From the NCBI GenBank assembly GCA_038212305.1, contig JBBQUP010000051.1, forward strand, positions 1 to 26,102: a DNA stretch of 26,102 nucleotides. The letters are read 5' to 3'. The notes beneath the pieces were generated by a model. It was not told where the DNA came from, made no database searches, and saw nothing but the letters and a program-made list of their open reading frames with translations. How positions within the stretch are numbered: position 1 is the first letter of the stretch; each line of letters begins with the position of its first letter. The position numbers were made by a program, and so were the translations under genes. The DNA is from JBBQUP01 sp038212305. Its GTDB lineage: Bacteria > Bacteroidota > Bacteroidia > Bacteroidales > Marinilabiliaceae. Of this stretch, positions 1-7,363 are shown piece by piece.

Positions 1-2070
1 TTTCAAAACGAAGAAAAAGAAAAGCGCAAAACGGAAAGCCAAGAACTGGAGGCATTTAGCGATTCGCTGAAATTAACGTCGCAATATTCGCTAAGCTTAA
101 TCGAAGCCAGCCTCGACCCATTGGTTACCATCAGTACCGAAGGCAAAATAATGGATATGAATCAGGCCACGATAAATATTACGGGGCTGAGTCGCGAAGA
201 GATTACTGACACTGACTTTTTCGACTATTTTACCGAACCACAAAAAGCGCGCGAAGTGTATCAGAAGGTTTTTGCGAACGGTTTTGTGGCCGACTGGCCA
301 CTCACACTTCGCCACAAAGAGGGTAAGTTAACCGATGTGCTTTTCAACGGTTCGGTTTACAAAGATGAGAATGGGGAAGTAATGGGTGTTGTGATTGTAG
401 CCCGCGATGTAACCGATCAGAAACTGATTGCTACCGAGTTAACCGAAGCCAAGATATTTGCAGAACTAGCCACGGCATTGGCCGAAGAAGCCAAAGATAA
501 AGCCGAAGAGGCTACTCGAACCGCCGAAAGTGCTGTGAAAGCCAAGCAGCAATTTTTATCGAACATGAGCCACGAAATCCGTACACCAATGAATGCCATT
601 ATAGGCTTTACAAAGGTGGTTCTTAAAACAGAGCTCACAACAAAACAGCGAGAATACCTTTCGGCCATAAAAATGAGCGGAAATGCGCTTATCGTATTAA
701 TTAACGATATACTTGATTTGGCAAAAGTGGATGCTGGGAAAATGATTTTAGAGCAAACACCTTTCCGAATGGCAATATCCATCTCGGCCATGTTGCATTT
801 GTTTGAACCCAAAATACAGGAAAAGAACCTGAACCTGATAATTGATTACGATAACAACATACCCGATGTGCTAGTCGGCGACCCAGTGCGCTTGCATCAA
901 ATTGTAATGAATTTGGTTAGTAATGCCGTTAAGTTTACTTCAAAAGGAAAAATATCGGTGAGTGTGCATCTATTAAAAGATGAGGAAGATAAAGTAACCA
1001 TTGAGTTTGCGGTGTCGGATACTGGAATTGGAATAGCCGAATCTAAAATTGGGAAGATTTTCGAAAACTTCCAACAAGCATCCAGTGGAACATCGCGTTT
1101 ATACGGTGGTACAGGATTGGGATTAGCCATTGTGAAACAACTCGTAGTGCTTCACAATGGCATAATCAGCGTGAAAAGCAAAGTAGGCGAAGGTTCTTCT
1201 TTTAGTTTTATACTTGGTTTCTTGAAAACAAAAGCCGAAGTTGAATTAGACGATGAAATACTTGAACTGGATTCCGACCTTAAAAACATCCGAGTTTTAG
1301 TGGTTGAAGATATTGCACTGAATCAGTTGCTGATGAGAACCATATTGGATGATTTCGGTTTCGAACTAGAAATTGCATCCAATGGAAAAATTGCCATCGA
1401 AAAAATGAAGGAAAACAGTTTCGATATTGTATTGATGGATTTACAAATGCCCGAGATGAATGGCTTTGAAGCAACCGATTTTATCCGCAACCAAATGCAT
1501 TCGAATATTCCAATTATCGCACTCACCGCCGATGTAACCACCGTTGACTTAGCTAAATGCAAAGAGGTTGGAATGAATGATTACATTGCCAAACCTATTG
1601 ATGAGCGCTTGTTGTATAATAAAATAGTGGGGTTGGTGAAAAAATCGGACATAGTAACTGCGGAGGTATTAGGCGTGGAAGAAATGAATGAGGAAAAATG
1701 CACCGATCTGAGTTATCTGTTAAAATGCACCAAAGCAAATCCAACATTAATGATGGAGATGATTTCGCTCTATCTCGAACAAACCCCTCAGTTAATCGCC
1801 ACCATGAAAAAAGCGATGAAAGATAAAGACTGGAGCTTATTGTATTCTGCCGTGCATAAAATGATTCCATCGTTCGCAATCATGGGAATTAGCAACGAAT
1901 TTGAAATAATGGCTCAAAAGGTGCAAGAATATGCTAGCACACAGCAAAAATGTGCTGGAATTCCCGATATGGTTTTGCAGCTCGAAAGCGTATGTTTGCA
2001 GGCTTGTGTGGAGTTAAAAGAAGAATACAACGAGATTAAAATACATAAAAATGAAATGAGCCATGAGTAA
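1..2070 (+). CDS. Hybrid sensor histidine kinase, 5' end outside window
   Basis: The frame is open from base 1, so the gene begins upstream; the first in-window start-like codon (TTG at 121) lies inside a PAS domain and is not the start. Counting codons from base 1, domains run as follows: PAS at about 29-140 (ending VARDVTDQK), a coiled linker at 141-180, and a HisKA dimerisation domain with H-box MSHEIRTPMN and phospho-accepting His191. The HATPase domain has N-box Asn304 and Asn308, DTGIGI at 340-345 and GGTGLGL near 369. A receiver domain at about 429-545 has Asp480 in DLQMPEMNG and Lys531. A C-terminal Hpt domain carries His619 in AVHKMIP. All relay residues are present, so phosphate can pass His to Asp to His and on to a separate regulator. 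The receptor part is missing, so the signal is unknown. The single-domain regulator at 2248 is the obvious candidate partner. Confidence 0.95.
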   Translation, partial: FQNEEKEKRKTESQELEAFSDSLKLTSQYSLSLIEASLDPLVTISTEGKIMDMNQATINITGLSREEITDTDFFDYFTEPQKAREVYQKVFANGFVADWPLTLRHKEGKLTDVLFNGSVYKDENGEVMGVVIVARDVTDQKLIATELTEAKIFAELATALAEEAKDKAEEATRTAESAVKAKQQFLSNMSHEIRTPMNAIIGFTKVVLKTELTTKQREYLSAIKMSGNALIVLINDILDLAKVDAGKMILEQTPFRMAISISAMLHLFEPKIQEKNLNLIIDYDNNIPDVLVGDPVRLHQIVMNLVSNAVKFTSKGKISVSVHLLKDEEDKVTIEFAVSDTGIGIAESKIGKIFENFQQASSGTSRLYGGTGLGLAIVKQLVVLHNGIISVKSKVGEGSSFSFILGFLKTKAEVELDDEILELDSDLKNIRVLVVEDIALNQLLMRTILDDFGFELEIASNGKIAIEKMKENSFDIVLMDLQMPEMNGFEATDFIRNQMHSNIPIIALTADVTTVDLAKCKEVGMNDYIAKPIDERLLYNKIVGLVKKSDIVTAEVLGVEEMNEEKCTDLSYLLKCTKANPTLMMEMISLYLEQTPQLIATMKKAMKDKDWSLLYSAVHKMIPSFAIMGISNEFEIMAQKVQEYASTQQKCAGIPDMVLQLESVCLQACVELKEEYNEIKIHKNEMSHE

Positions 2071-2247
2071 AATTTCATCGCACAGCAGCATAATTAAATT
2101 GATGAGTTTCATTAAGCAATTGGAAAAAATAGAGATGTAAAACGAACATGATTAAGGTATAAACACAAGATAATGATTAAAGTGATCGAGCAACTTTAGT
2201 CAATCTTATGTCTTGAGACTCTAATCTTGATACTAATTTTTAGACAA

Positions 2248-2676
2248 ATGAAAAATAAAATAAAACTATTTTTGGTTGATGACGATGCCGTTTTCTTAAA
2301 ATTGCTGGAAATGGAATTCCTTGGAAATTTGGACTTTGAGATTGAAACCTATGCAACAGGCGAACTTTGCCTAGCGAATTTGTCAAGCAATCCCGATGCG
2401 ATCATTCTCGATTATCAGCTTGATGGCATTGATAAAACAGCAATGAATGGCATTAAAACATTGGATGAGATAAAAGTGCTTATGCCAAATATTCCAGTAG
2501 TTATGCTTTCGTCGCAAGACAAAATAGATGTTGCCATCAATTGCATGCATCACAAAGCCTTCGATTACGTTGTTAAGAGCGAAACTGCCTTTGTGCGATT
2601 AAAGAAAAGCATTATGATTGCTTTAAAGTACCAGAAAATGGAGAAAGAACTGAACTGGTATATGGAAAGGATGTAG
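2248..2676 (+). CDS. Single-domain (CheY-like) response regulator
   Basis: This 142-residue protein is one receiver domain with no output domain. The acidic pair sits in LFLVDDDAVF near the N-terminus, the phospho-acceptor is Asp55 in ILDYQLDG, a Ser follows strand 4 (VVMLSSQDK), and the conserved Lys is in FDYVVKSE. The frame also opens at a TTG at 2227, but the ATG at 2248 starts directly at the first strand of the fold and is preferred. It lies 177 nt after the hybrid kinase whose Hpt domain needs a receiver partner, so I infer it is the terminal or shuttle receiver of that relay. With no DNA-binding domain it must act through protein contacts or a further Hpt protein. Confidence 0.9.
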   Translation: MKNKIKLFLVDDDAVFLKLLEMEFLGNLDFEIETYATGELCLANLSSNPDAIILDYQLDGIDKTAMNGIKTLDEIKVLMPNIPVVMLSSQDKIDVAINCMHHKAFDYVVKSETAFVRLKKSIMIALKYQKMEKELNWYMERM

Positions 2677-2739
2677 GTTTTTTTATAAATCACCATCCTA
2701 TCTACTACAAAGCCTCGTGGGAAATAAATATCTATCCGC

Positions 2740-2906
2740 TAATTAGTTTCTCTAAGAAAACACATCATTTCCCCTGCGCACACCCTCTGACTCCCTAAAG
2801 GGAGAATTGCCAACCCGCTGGTGTATAGCAGATTCCCCTTTAGGGGCTAGGGGTAACAATGAAGACGTTTTTAAGATATATAGTGTTTTCTTAGTAACAC
2901 TAATTA
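2740..2906. repeat. MITE-like element with 24-bp terminal inverted repeats
   Basis: The 24 bases at 2740-2763 and the reverse complement of 2883-2906 agree at 21 positions, including a perfect 12-base core (CTAAGAAAACAC against GTGTTTTCTTAG) and the outer TAATTAGT. Nested inside is a second imperfect inverted repeat, 2782-2808 against 2833-2854, built around TCCCTAAAGGGA and CCCCTTTAGGGG. There is no coding capacity. This fits a non-autonomous mobile element or a REP-type intergenic repeat; no transposase is present in the window to pair it with. Confidence 0.6.
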
Positions 2907-2957
2907 AAGTGTCTAATTCATTGTCGTTTAAGAGCCGTCAGCTCGATATGTTTTTTA

Positions 2958-2979
2958 ACAACGGATAGCAATCCGTTGT
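2958..2979. repeat. Short hairpin repeat (ACAACGGAT type)
   Basis: A perfect 9-bp stem, ACAACGGAT / ATCCGTTGT, closes a 4-base loop (AGCA). The same stem with one G-T change recurs at 3081-3102, so the two are copies of one small palindrome. Confidence 0.6.
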
Positions 2980-3080
2980 GTCGGATACTTACTGTAAAAT
3001 AGAGTGGCACGATTCATATCTATCTCTTAGCACCACAATAGGCTGAATCTACGGTTCTAATGATTATCACGTGCTTATGT

Positions 3081-3145
3081 ACAGCGGATTAAAATCCGTT
3101 GTTAAAATATTGTTGTTTAGAGGCGTAGCCTCTAAACAACAATAT
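3081..3145. repeat. Paired REP-like hairpins
   Basis: Two palindromes sit side by side. Positions 3081-3102 repeat the ACAGCGGAT / ATCCGTTGT stem seen at 2958. Positions 3107-3145 form a perfect 18-bp stem (ATATTGTTGTTTAGAGGC with its complement) around a three-base loop GTA. There is no T-run directly after the stem and no gene ends just upstream, so this is more likely a dispersed REP-like unit than a terminator. Confidence 0.6.
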
Positions 3146-3417
3146 CCAATAACTATATAACAAACCGTTTTTTGCAAAATTGGACACTGGAAAATTGCCT
3201 TAATAACAGAACTAAATCGTGTTGCAATATTGCTAAACAGATTCGTGCTTACGAAATAAAAGGCTCTATGTTGATTTCAGTGAATGGGTTTTTTTCCAAA
3301 GACCATTTGATTATTTACCATGTATGTCAAGTGGTAAATATTTAAGCAATTAATCCTACGCTGACACTTTGAAAAATAGTTAGAATAAAGATTGAAAAAT
3401 AGCCACGAATCGAAGAT

Positions 3418-3596
3418 CGACGGAGTCAATGCACGAATAAAATTATTCGTGACCTGACTGCTTGCAGTCAGATTCGAGGATATTAAACTACCCGTATATA
3501 AATTGCTAACTATTCTTTTGTGCACATCCATACAAAATCCAAAAAATTGGTAGTTGTTTTTCGATGTAATTTCTTATTCGTGAATTGACTCCGTCG
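3418..3596. repeat. MITE-like element with 23-bp terminal inverted repeats
   Basis: The 23 bases at 3418-3440 match the reverse complement of 3574-3596 at 22 positions (core CGACGGAGTCAAT). Inside the left end are two further hairpins: CACGAATAA / TTATTCGTG at 3432-3451 and CTGACTGC-TT-GCAGTCAG at 3454-3471. Sequence outside the left end (from 3398) and inside the right end (3513-3596) is also shared with 12257-12367. No transposase-like frame is present. Confidence 0.65.
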
Positions 3597-3667
3597 AACG
3601 TTGTTTCGATGACACACCCCTCTTCATTAAAATCGCTTGTCTCCAGATTGGTCTCCACAAAAATCCC

Positions 3668-3736
3668 AATGTGTGAATTATGCAACTAATATCAATAGTT
3701 GTGTAATACTTTACAAAACAGTCAGATATACCTTTG
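3668..3736 (+). promoter_or_regulatory. Promoter with dyad operator for the lipoprotein operon
   Basis: The -7 element TACCTTTG (3729-3736) matches the Bacteroidota consensus TAnnTTTG and lies 36 nt before the ATG at 3773. Upstream, 3668-3690 matches 5855-5877 at 20 of 23 positions, at exactly the same distance (61 nt start to start) from its -7 element. A dyad, TTATGCAACTA at 3678-3688 and TAGTTGTGTAA at 3696-3706, is centred on 3692, about 50 nt before the expected transcription start. No good -33 TTTG is present at the usual spacing, so I infer an activator-dependent promoter. Confidence 0.6.
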
Positions 3737-3772
3737 CTATTGAAATAACCGATAAAACTTAAAATACACAAA

Positions 3773-4213
3773 ATGAAGAATTCGATTTTAATACTAACAG
3801 TAACCACATTTTTAGCTGGTGGGATAATTTCTGGTTGTAACCTATCAGAAAAAAAAGTTCAGAAAGCCGAAGATAGCGTTGTAAACACCATGGATAATGC
3901 CGCGGAGATGAATCAGGCTTTAAACGATTCTATTAAACAATTTAAAATGGCATCGGAACAAAAAATTGATGAATATCAGCAAGATATTGCTGATTTAAAA
4001 GCTAAAATGAAGACTGAGAAAGCCGAAAACAAAGCGCTTTATGAAAAGAACCTAGCAGTACTACAAAAGAAAAGTGACGACCTGATCACGAAACTGAATG
4101 ACTATAAGTATGAGGGGCAGAGCAATTGGGATGCATTTAAAAATGAGTTCACCCACGACATGAATGAACTAGGTACTGCTTTTAAAGACCTAACGGTTAA
4201 TAATGTAAAATAA
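3773..4213 (+). CDS. Coiled-coil lipoprotein, stress-response (sll1863-like) type
   Basis: This 146-residue protein has a lipoprotein signal with lipobox ending GIISGC; lipidation would be at Cys22. The mature part is Lys/Glu-rich and strongly helical, with heptad-like spacing from about 30 to 110, and ends in a WDAFKNEFTHDMNELGTAF segment. That tail resembles what I recall of small Bacteroidota proteins annotated as the sll1863 family; the assignment is from memory and moderate. It is first in an operon with a barrel protein (49-nt gap) and an OmpA-type protein, so an envelope-stress or envelope-tethering role is inferred. Expression probably depends on the dyad operator at 3678-3706 shared with the DUF3494 gene. 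Confidence 0.85.
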   Translation: MKNSILILTVTTFLAGGIISGCNLSEKKVQKAEDSVVNTMDNAAEMNQALNDSIKQFKMASEQKIDEYQQDIADLKAKMKTEKAENKALYEKNLAVLQKKSDDLITKLNDYKYEGQSNWDAFKNEFTHDMNELGTAFKDLTVNNVK

Positions 4214-4262
4214 TAAGTTTATTAAATATTTAATTTTTCCACATCTAATAAAAAACGTAATA

Positions 4263-4901
4263 ATGAAAAAAATAGTTTTTTTATCGATTTTATTGTGCTC
4301 TATTTCAAGCGTTGGGTTCGCACAAGATGGCGAATCGGATTACCGCAGTAGTCTGAAATTAGGCTTAAAGGCTGGCTTGAATTATTCGAACGTTTACGAT
4401 TCGAAAGGCGAGGAATATGATGCCAATGGTAAATTTGGTGCTGTAGCGGGGGCTTTTTTATCAATTCCAATTGGCAAATATTTAGGTATCCAGCCTGAGT
4501 TTTTATTTTCGCAAAAAGGATATAAAGCGTCTGGTAACCTTGGGGGATTAGCTTACGAATTTAAACATACCTCAAATTATTTAGATATCCCTTTGCTTGT
4601 GCAGCTTAAACCCGTTAGTGCATTAACCATTGTTGCAGGTCCTCAATATTCATTTTTATTAAAGGAGAAAAATGAGTTTACAAGTAGTCTTTTAAATACC
4701 GTTCAAGAGGAAGAATTTAAAAACGACAACGTTCGAAAAAATGTATTATGCTTTATTGGAGGTCTCGATCTTCACTTATCCCCTGTTGTATTGGGAGCTA
4801 GGGTTGGATGGGATATTCAAAATAATAATGGCGATGGAACCTCAACAATCCCACGATACAAAAATGTATGGTATCAAATGACTGTGGGAATTATGTTTTA
4901 A
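4263..4901 (+). CDS. Small outer-membrane beta-barrel (porin-family) protein
   Basis: This 212-residue protein starts with a Sec signal peptide cut after Ala20 (VGFA-QDG). The mature protein alternates polar and hydrophobic residues in short strands, begins LGLKAGLNYSNVY, contains GIQPEFLFSQKGY and YLDIPLLVQLKP, and ends on an aromatic strand (WYQMTVGIMF). These are hallmarks of the PF13568 outer-membrane barrel family of Bacteroidota, which probably forms an 8-stranded barrel. The terminal Phe is the usual sorting signal for barrel assembly. It sits between a lipoprotein and an OmpA-type protein, with gaps of 49 and 54 nt and no terminator between, so the three are likely one transcript. A substrate cannot be read from the sequence. 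Confidence 0.9.
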   Translation: MKKIVFLSILLCSISSVGFAQDGESDYRSSLKLGLKAGLNYSNVYDSKGEEYDANGKFGAVAGAFLSIPIGKYLGIQPEFLFSQKGYKASGNLGGLAYEFKHTSNYLDIPLLVQLKPVSALTIVAGPQYSFLLKEKNEFTSSLLNTVQEEEFKNDNVRKNVLCFIGGLDLHLSPVVLGARVGWDIQNNNGDGTSTIPRYKNVWYQMTVGIMF

Positions 4902-4955
4902 CCTATTGAATAATCAGAACTAAGAGTACTCACATTATCAAAAACATCAAACAAA

Positions 4956-5753
4956 ATGAAAAAATTATTTCTATCAATTGCGCCCTTGCTATTTATTGCA
5001 GCATTATTAGTTACATCTTGCGGGCCAAGTAAAAAAGTGGTGGCTTTCAACGCCAAAATTAATCAGTTGCAAAAAGACAGTGCAAATACACACAGCCAGC
5101 TAAATGCGTGTAATACAAATGTTTTAAAACTGACTAACGAGAAGAACTCATTAACAAATGAAAATGCAGCAGTGTCAGGCGATTTAAAAGATTTGAATGC
5201 CTCATCGAAATCAACCATCGCGCAACAAAGCCAACGCTTACAAACCCTTCAAGACATGCTTCAAGCGCAAAAGGATTTAATGGATAACCTTAAAAATTCG
5301 ATTAGCGAAGCGCTTATGAATTTCGATGCTGACGAACTAACTGTTTACATCCGAAACGGAAGTGTTTATGTATCGCTTGAGGAAAAATTACTTTTTAAAT
5401 CGGGTAGCGATGTGGTTGATCCTAAAGGGAAACAAGAATTAAGTTCGCTTGCTAAGGTTTTGAATACTACCAAAGACATCGCTGTAGTTATTCAAGGGCA
5501 TACCGATAATGTGCCTATTAAAACGACCAAATTTAAGGACAACTGGGATTTAAGTACTGCTCGCGCGACATCCATTGTTCGTATATTAACTATCGATAAT
5601 AAGTTTGATCCTAAACGAATTTCGGCTGAAGGTTCTAGTGAATTCCATCCTGTGCAAAGCAATGAAACAGTTGAAGGACGCGCATCAAACCGAAGAACTG
5701 AAATTATTTTATCGCCTAACTTGAAAGAGATTGATAAGCTTTTATATAATTAA
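4956..5753 (+). CDS. OmpA-family peptidoglycan-binding lipoprotein
   Basis: This 265-residue protein has a lipoprotein signal with lipobox LVTSC (lipidation at Cys22). Residues 30-118 form a long coiled coil rich in Gln, Asn and Lys. Residues 145-253 are an OmpA C-terminal domain: GHTDN with Asp184, LSTARA with Arg203 (the pair expected to hold diaminopimelate) and GRASNRRTEI near the end. It would anchor in the outer membrane by lipid, span the periplasm by the coiled coil and grip peptidoglycan. There is no N-terminal barrel; the separately encoded barrel upstream may be its partner. It is the last gene of the operon, followed by a clear terminator at 5798-5830. Confidence 0.93.
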   Translation: MKKLFLSIAPLLFIAALLVTSCGPSKKVVAFNAKINQLQKDSANTHSQLNACNTNVLKLTNEKNSLTNENAAVSGDLKDLNASSKSTIAQQSQRLQTLQDMLQAQKDLMDNLKNSISEALMNFDADELTVYIRNGSVYVSLEEKLLFKSGSDVVDPKGKQELSSLAKVLNTTKDIAVVIQGHTDNVPIKTTKFKDNWDLSTARATSIVRILTIDNKFDPKRISAEGSSEFHPVQSNETVEGRASNRRTEIILSPNLKEIDKLLYN

Positions 5754-5797
5754 CCTTCGGGGTTTAGAGAATCAAAAATCACTATTACAAATAGTAG

Positions 5798-5830
5798 CAC
5801 TTCGAATTAAAAAGCGAAGTGTTTTTTTTT
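5798..5830 (+). terminator. Intrinsic terminator after the OmpA gene
   Basis: A 7-bp stem, CACTTCG (5798-5804) with CGAAGTG (5815-5821), closes a 10-base loop and is followed directly by nine T residues. It lies 45 nt past the OmpA stop codon and separates this operon from the DUF3494 gene. Confidence 0.85.
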
Positions 5831-5854
5831 ATAAATAATTGGTTATCAGAATGC

Positions 5855-5923
5855 CATGTGTGAATCATGTAACTAATTTAAAGAATTACATAACATTCTT
5901 CACTAGTCAGAAACCTAACTTTG
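5855..5923 (+). promoter_or_regulatory. Promoter with dyad operator for the DUF3494 gene
   Basis: The -7 element TAACTTTG (5916-5923) is an exact TAnnTTTG match. The upstream box at 5855-5877 matches 3668-3690 at 20 of 23 bases, and the dyad (ATGTAA at 5867-5872, TTACAT at 5886-5891) is centred on 5879, 24 nt from the box start, exactly as in the other promoter. The -7 element overlaps an upstream in-frame TTG, which supports the ATG at 5960 as the true start. Confidence 0.6.
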
Positions 5924-5959
5924 TGCAGTGATAATACAACAAAAACGAATTTGAATATT

Positions 5960-6751
5960 ATGAAAATCAGAAATTTTTTGGAAACCCTTACAATAGTTTC
6001 CGTTGTTTTATTTATTGGATGTAAAAAAGACGATCCAACGACAGTAAATCCTGTTGTAATACCAATTCAAACAACAGTTGCAGCAGCAGTTAACCTTCGA
6101 TCAGCAGGTAACTATGTTATTTTAGCTGGTTCAGGAGTGTCAAATGTGCCAACTTCGGCCATCACCGGAAATATTGGATTAAGTCCTGCTGCTGGAACAT
6201 TTCTTACCGGATTTTCATTAGTACATCCTGCAGAAGGAGCCTCTGCAACAGCGGCACAGGTAACTGGAAGTTTATTCGCATCCGATTATGGTGTCCCAAC
6301 GCCAACTAATTTAACAACTGCAAAAGGCGATTTAACCACTGCCTATAACGATGCTGCTGGAAGAACCAGTACCGACATTGTTTTGTTGGCAGGAAATATT
6401 GGTGGATTAACGTTAACACCAGGTCTTTATAAATCAAGTGGAGCGCTTGAAATTTCATCGGGTAACCTTACGTTTGATGCAAAAGGAAATGCAAGTGCTG
6501 TTTTTATTATTCAAATCGCATCGACTTTAACAACCACCTCTGGTCGTCAGGTTATTCTTAGCGGAGACGCATTGGCTTCGAATATCTTTTGGCAAGTAGG
6601 AACTTCGGCAACCATCGGAACTACCTCTATCTTTAAAGGAATTATTATGGCTGATCAATCCATTGCATTAAAAACCGGTGCAACGGTTGATGGTCGATTA
6701 TTAGCTCGAATTGGCGAAATAACTTTAGCTGGAAACACTATTGTTGAATAA
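5960..6751 (+). CDS. DUF3494 (ice-binding fold) lipoprotein
   Basis: This 263-residue protein has a short lipoprotein signal with lipobox LFIGC (Cys21), then a short Pro/Val-rich linker and one DUF3494 domain (PF11999) filling the rest. The family signature is clear: AGNYVILAGSGVSN at the start, TGNIGLSPAAGTFLTGF, LTPGLYKSSGALEI, then NIFWQVGTSATIG and GRLLARIGEITLAGNTI at the end. Characterised members fold as a beta-solenoid and several bind ice, but many relatives are untested, so ice binding here is an inference. Lipidation would hold it at the cell envelope rather than release it. It is monocistronic, with its own promoter and the hairpin terminator at 6774, and appears co-regulated with the upstream envelope operon. 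Confidence 0.93.
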   Translation: MKIRNFLETLTIVSVVLFIGCKKDDPTTVNPVVIPIQTTVAAAVNLRSAGNYVILAGSGVSNVPTSAITGNIGLSPAAGTFLTGFSLVHPAEGASATAAQVTGSLFASDYGVPTPTNLTTAKGDLTTAYNDAAGRTSTDIVLLAGNIGGLTLTPGLYKSSGALEISSGNLTFDAKGNASAVFIIQIASTLTTTSGRQVILSGDALASNIFWQVGTSATIGTTSIFKGIIMADQSIALKTGATVDGRLLARIGEITLAGNTIVE

Positions 6752-6773
6752 GTTAGGTTTGGTTTATGTGAGG

Positions 6774-6805
6774 GAGGATGTCCAAAATATTGGGCATCCT
6801 CTTTT
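6774..6805 (+). terminator. Intrinsic terminator after the DUF3494 gene
   Basis: A 10-bp stem, GAGGATGTCC (6774-6783) with GGGCATCCTC (6792-6801) including one G-T pair, has an 8-base loop and is followed by TTTT. It lies between the convergent DUF3494 and YqaA-type genes. On the minus strand the stem lacks a T-run. Confidence 0.75.
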
Positions 6806-6809
6806 GCGA

Positions 6810-7253
6810 TTAAGCGTTAAAATAATGCATCGCCTCAAGCGTAGCGTAACCCCAAACTACATATCGCAAAGCTTTACCTACGAGCATTCCAATGGCTGTT
6901 ACACCTATTCTTGCGCGCAATAAGCCCAATGCTACTGCAATTACATCGCCAATAAATGGCAGCCAGCAAAGCAATGCAATCCAACCCTCTTTTCCTGTTA
7001 TTCGATCTGTTACTTTCGATAATGATTTGTCCGAAATCCTCAACCATCGATGAATCCATTCGACTTTTCCTATCCGGCCTATTGCGTACGACGACATTCC
7101 GCCAAGCCAATTCCCCATTGTTGCAACCAAAAGCGATGCAATGGGATTGAATCCACCGATTAACATGCCCGACAAAATGGCTTCGGAACTAAACGGAACA
7201 ATGGTAGCAGCTAAGAAGCAAGCAAAAAAGAGAGCCCAATATTCTGCTTCCAT
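6810..7253 (-). CDS. YqaA-type (DedA/VTT) inner-membrane protein
   Basis: This is a 147-residue, strongly hydrophobic protein with about four membrane segments. It shows the conserved points of the short YqaA branch of the VTT/DedA group: Glu24 in PFSSE, Asn48 in GNWLGG, PFIGD at 99-103 and GKALRY at 126-131. Larger DedA relatives move lipid carriers across the membrane; the role of the short form is not established. An in-frame ATG exists 54 nt further upstream, but the promoter element CAAAGGTA (minus-strand TACCTTTG, 7278-7285) lies between the two ATGs, so the start at 7253 is preferred. Confidence 0.88.
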   Translation of the reverse strand: MEAEYWALFFACFLAATIVPFSSEAILSGMLIGGFNPIASLLVATMGNWLGGMSSYAIGRIGKVEWIHRWLRISDKSLSKVTDRITGKEGWIALLCWLPFIGDVIAVALGLLRARIGVTAIGMLVGKALRYVVWGYATLEAMHYFNA

Positions 7254-7277
7254 GTTAATTTTTTGAGATAATTTCTG

Positions 7278-7307
7278 CAAAGGTAACTTCCCAAATATAT
7301 AAACCAA
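7278..7307 (-). promoter_or_regulatory. Promoter of the YqaA-type gene
   Basis: Read on the minus strand, TTG (7307-7305) is followed after 19 bases by TACCTTTG (7285-7278). This is a full match to the Bacteroidota -33/-7 promoter with the usual spacing. It implies a leader of about 15-20 nt before the ATG at 7253. Confidence 0.7.
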
Positions 7308-7363
7308 GCCTTACTGTTTCTGTTTTACAATTTTCTTTATCTTTAAAGCGCAAACTTATCCTT

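Larger units (their letters stand above)
2677..3772. other. Gene-free 1.1-kb region rich in inverted repeats
   Basis: No convincing coding frame occurs on either strand. The region instead holds an ordered set of palindromic units, listed separately: a 167-bp element with terminal inverted repeats (2740-2906), short hairpins (2958-2979, 3081-3102, 3107-3145), a 179-bp element with terminal inverted repeats (3418-3596), and the promoter and operator of the next operon (3668-3736). Open frames here, such as the minus-strand one at 3277-3531, run straight through the repeats and show no protein-like composition. Confidence 0.8.

Noticed and set aside
2063..2140. 25-codon frame whose ATG overlaps the end of the hybrid kinase
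   Set aside because: Too short and without recognisable composition or ribosome binding site; coupling alone is not enough.
3277..3531. Minus-strand open frame starting MDVHKRIV, like the first residues of some IS110-type transposases
   Set aside because: Only the first few residues resemble it; the frame runs through hairpins of the repeat element, has no DEDD-type motif, and its start is simply part of the repeat shared with 12340-12367.
3574..3807. Minus-strand open frame of 77 codons
   Set aside because: It overlaps the repeat end, the promoter and the start of the lipoprotein gene, and has no family resemblance.
6741..6923. Plus-strand 60-codon frame after the DUF3494 gene
   Set aside because: It crosses the terminator hairpin and lies antisense to the YqaA-type gene.
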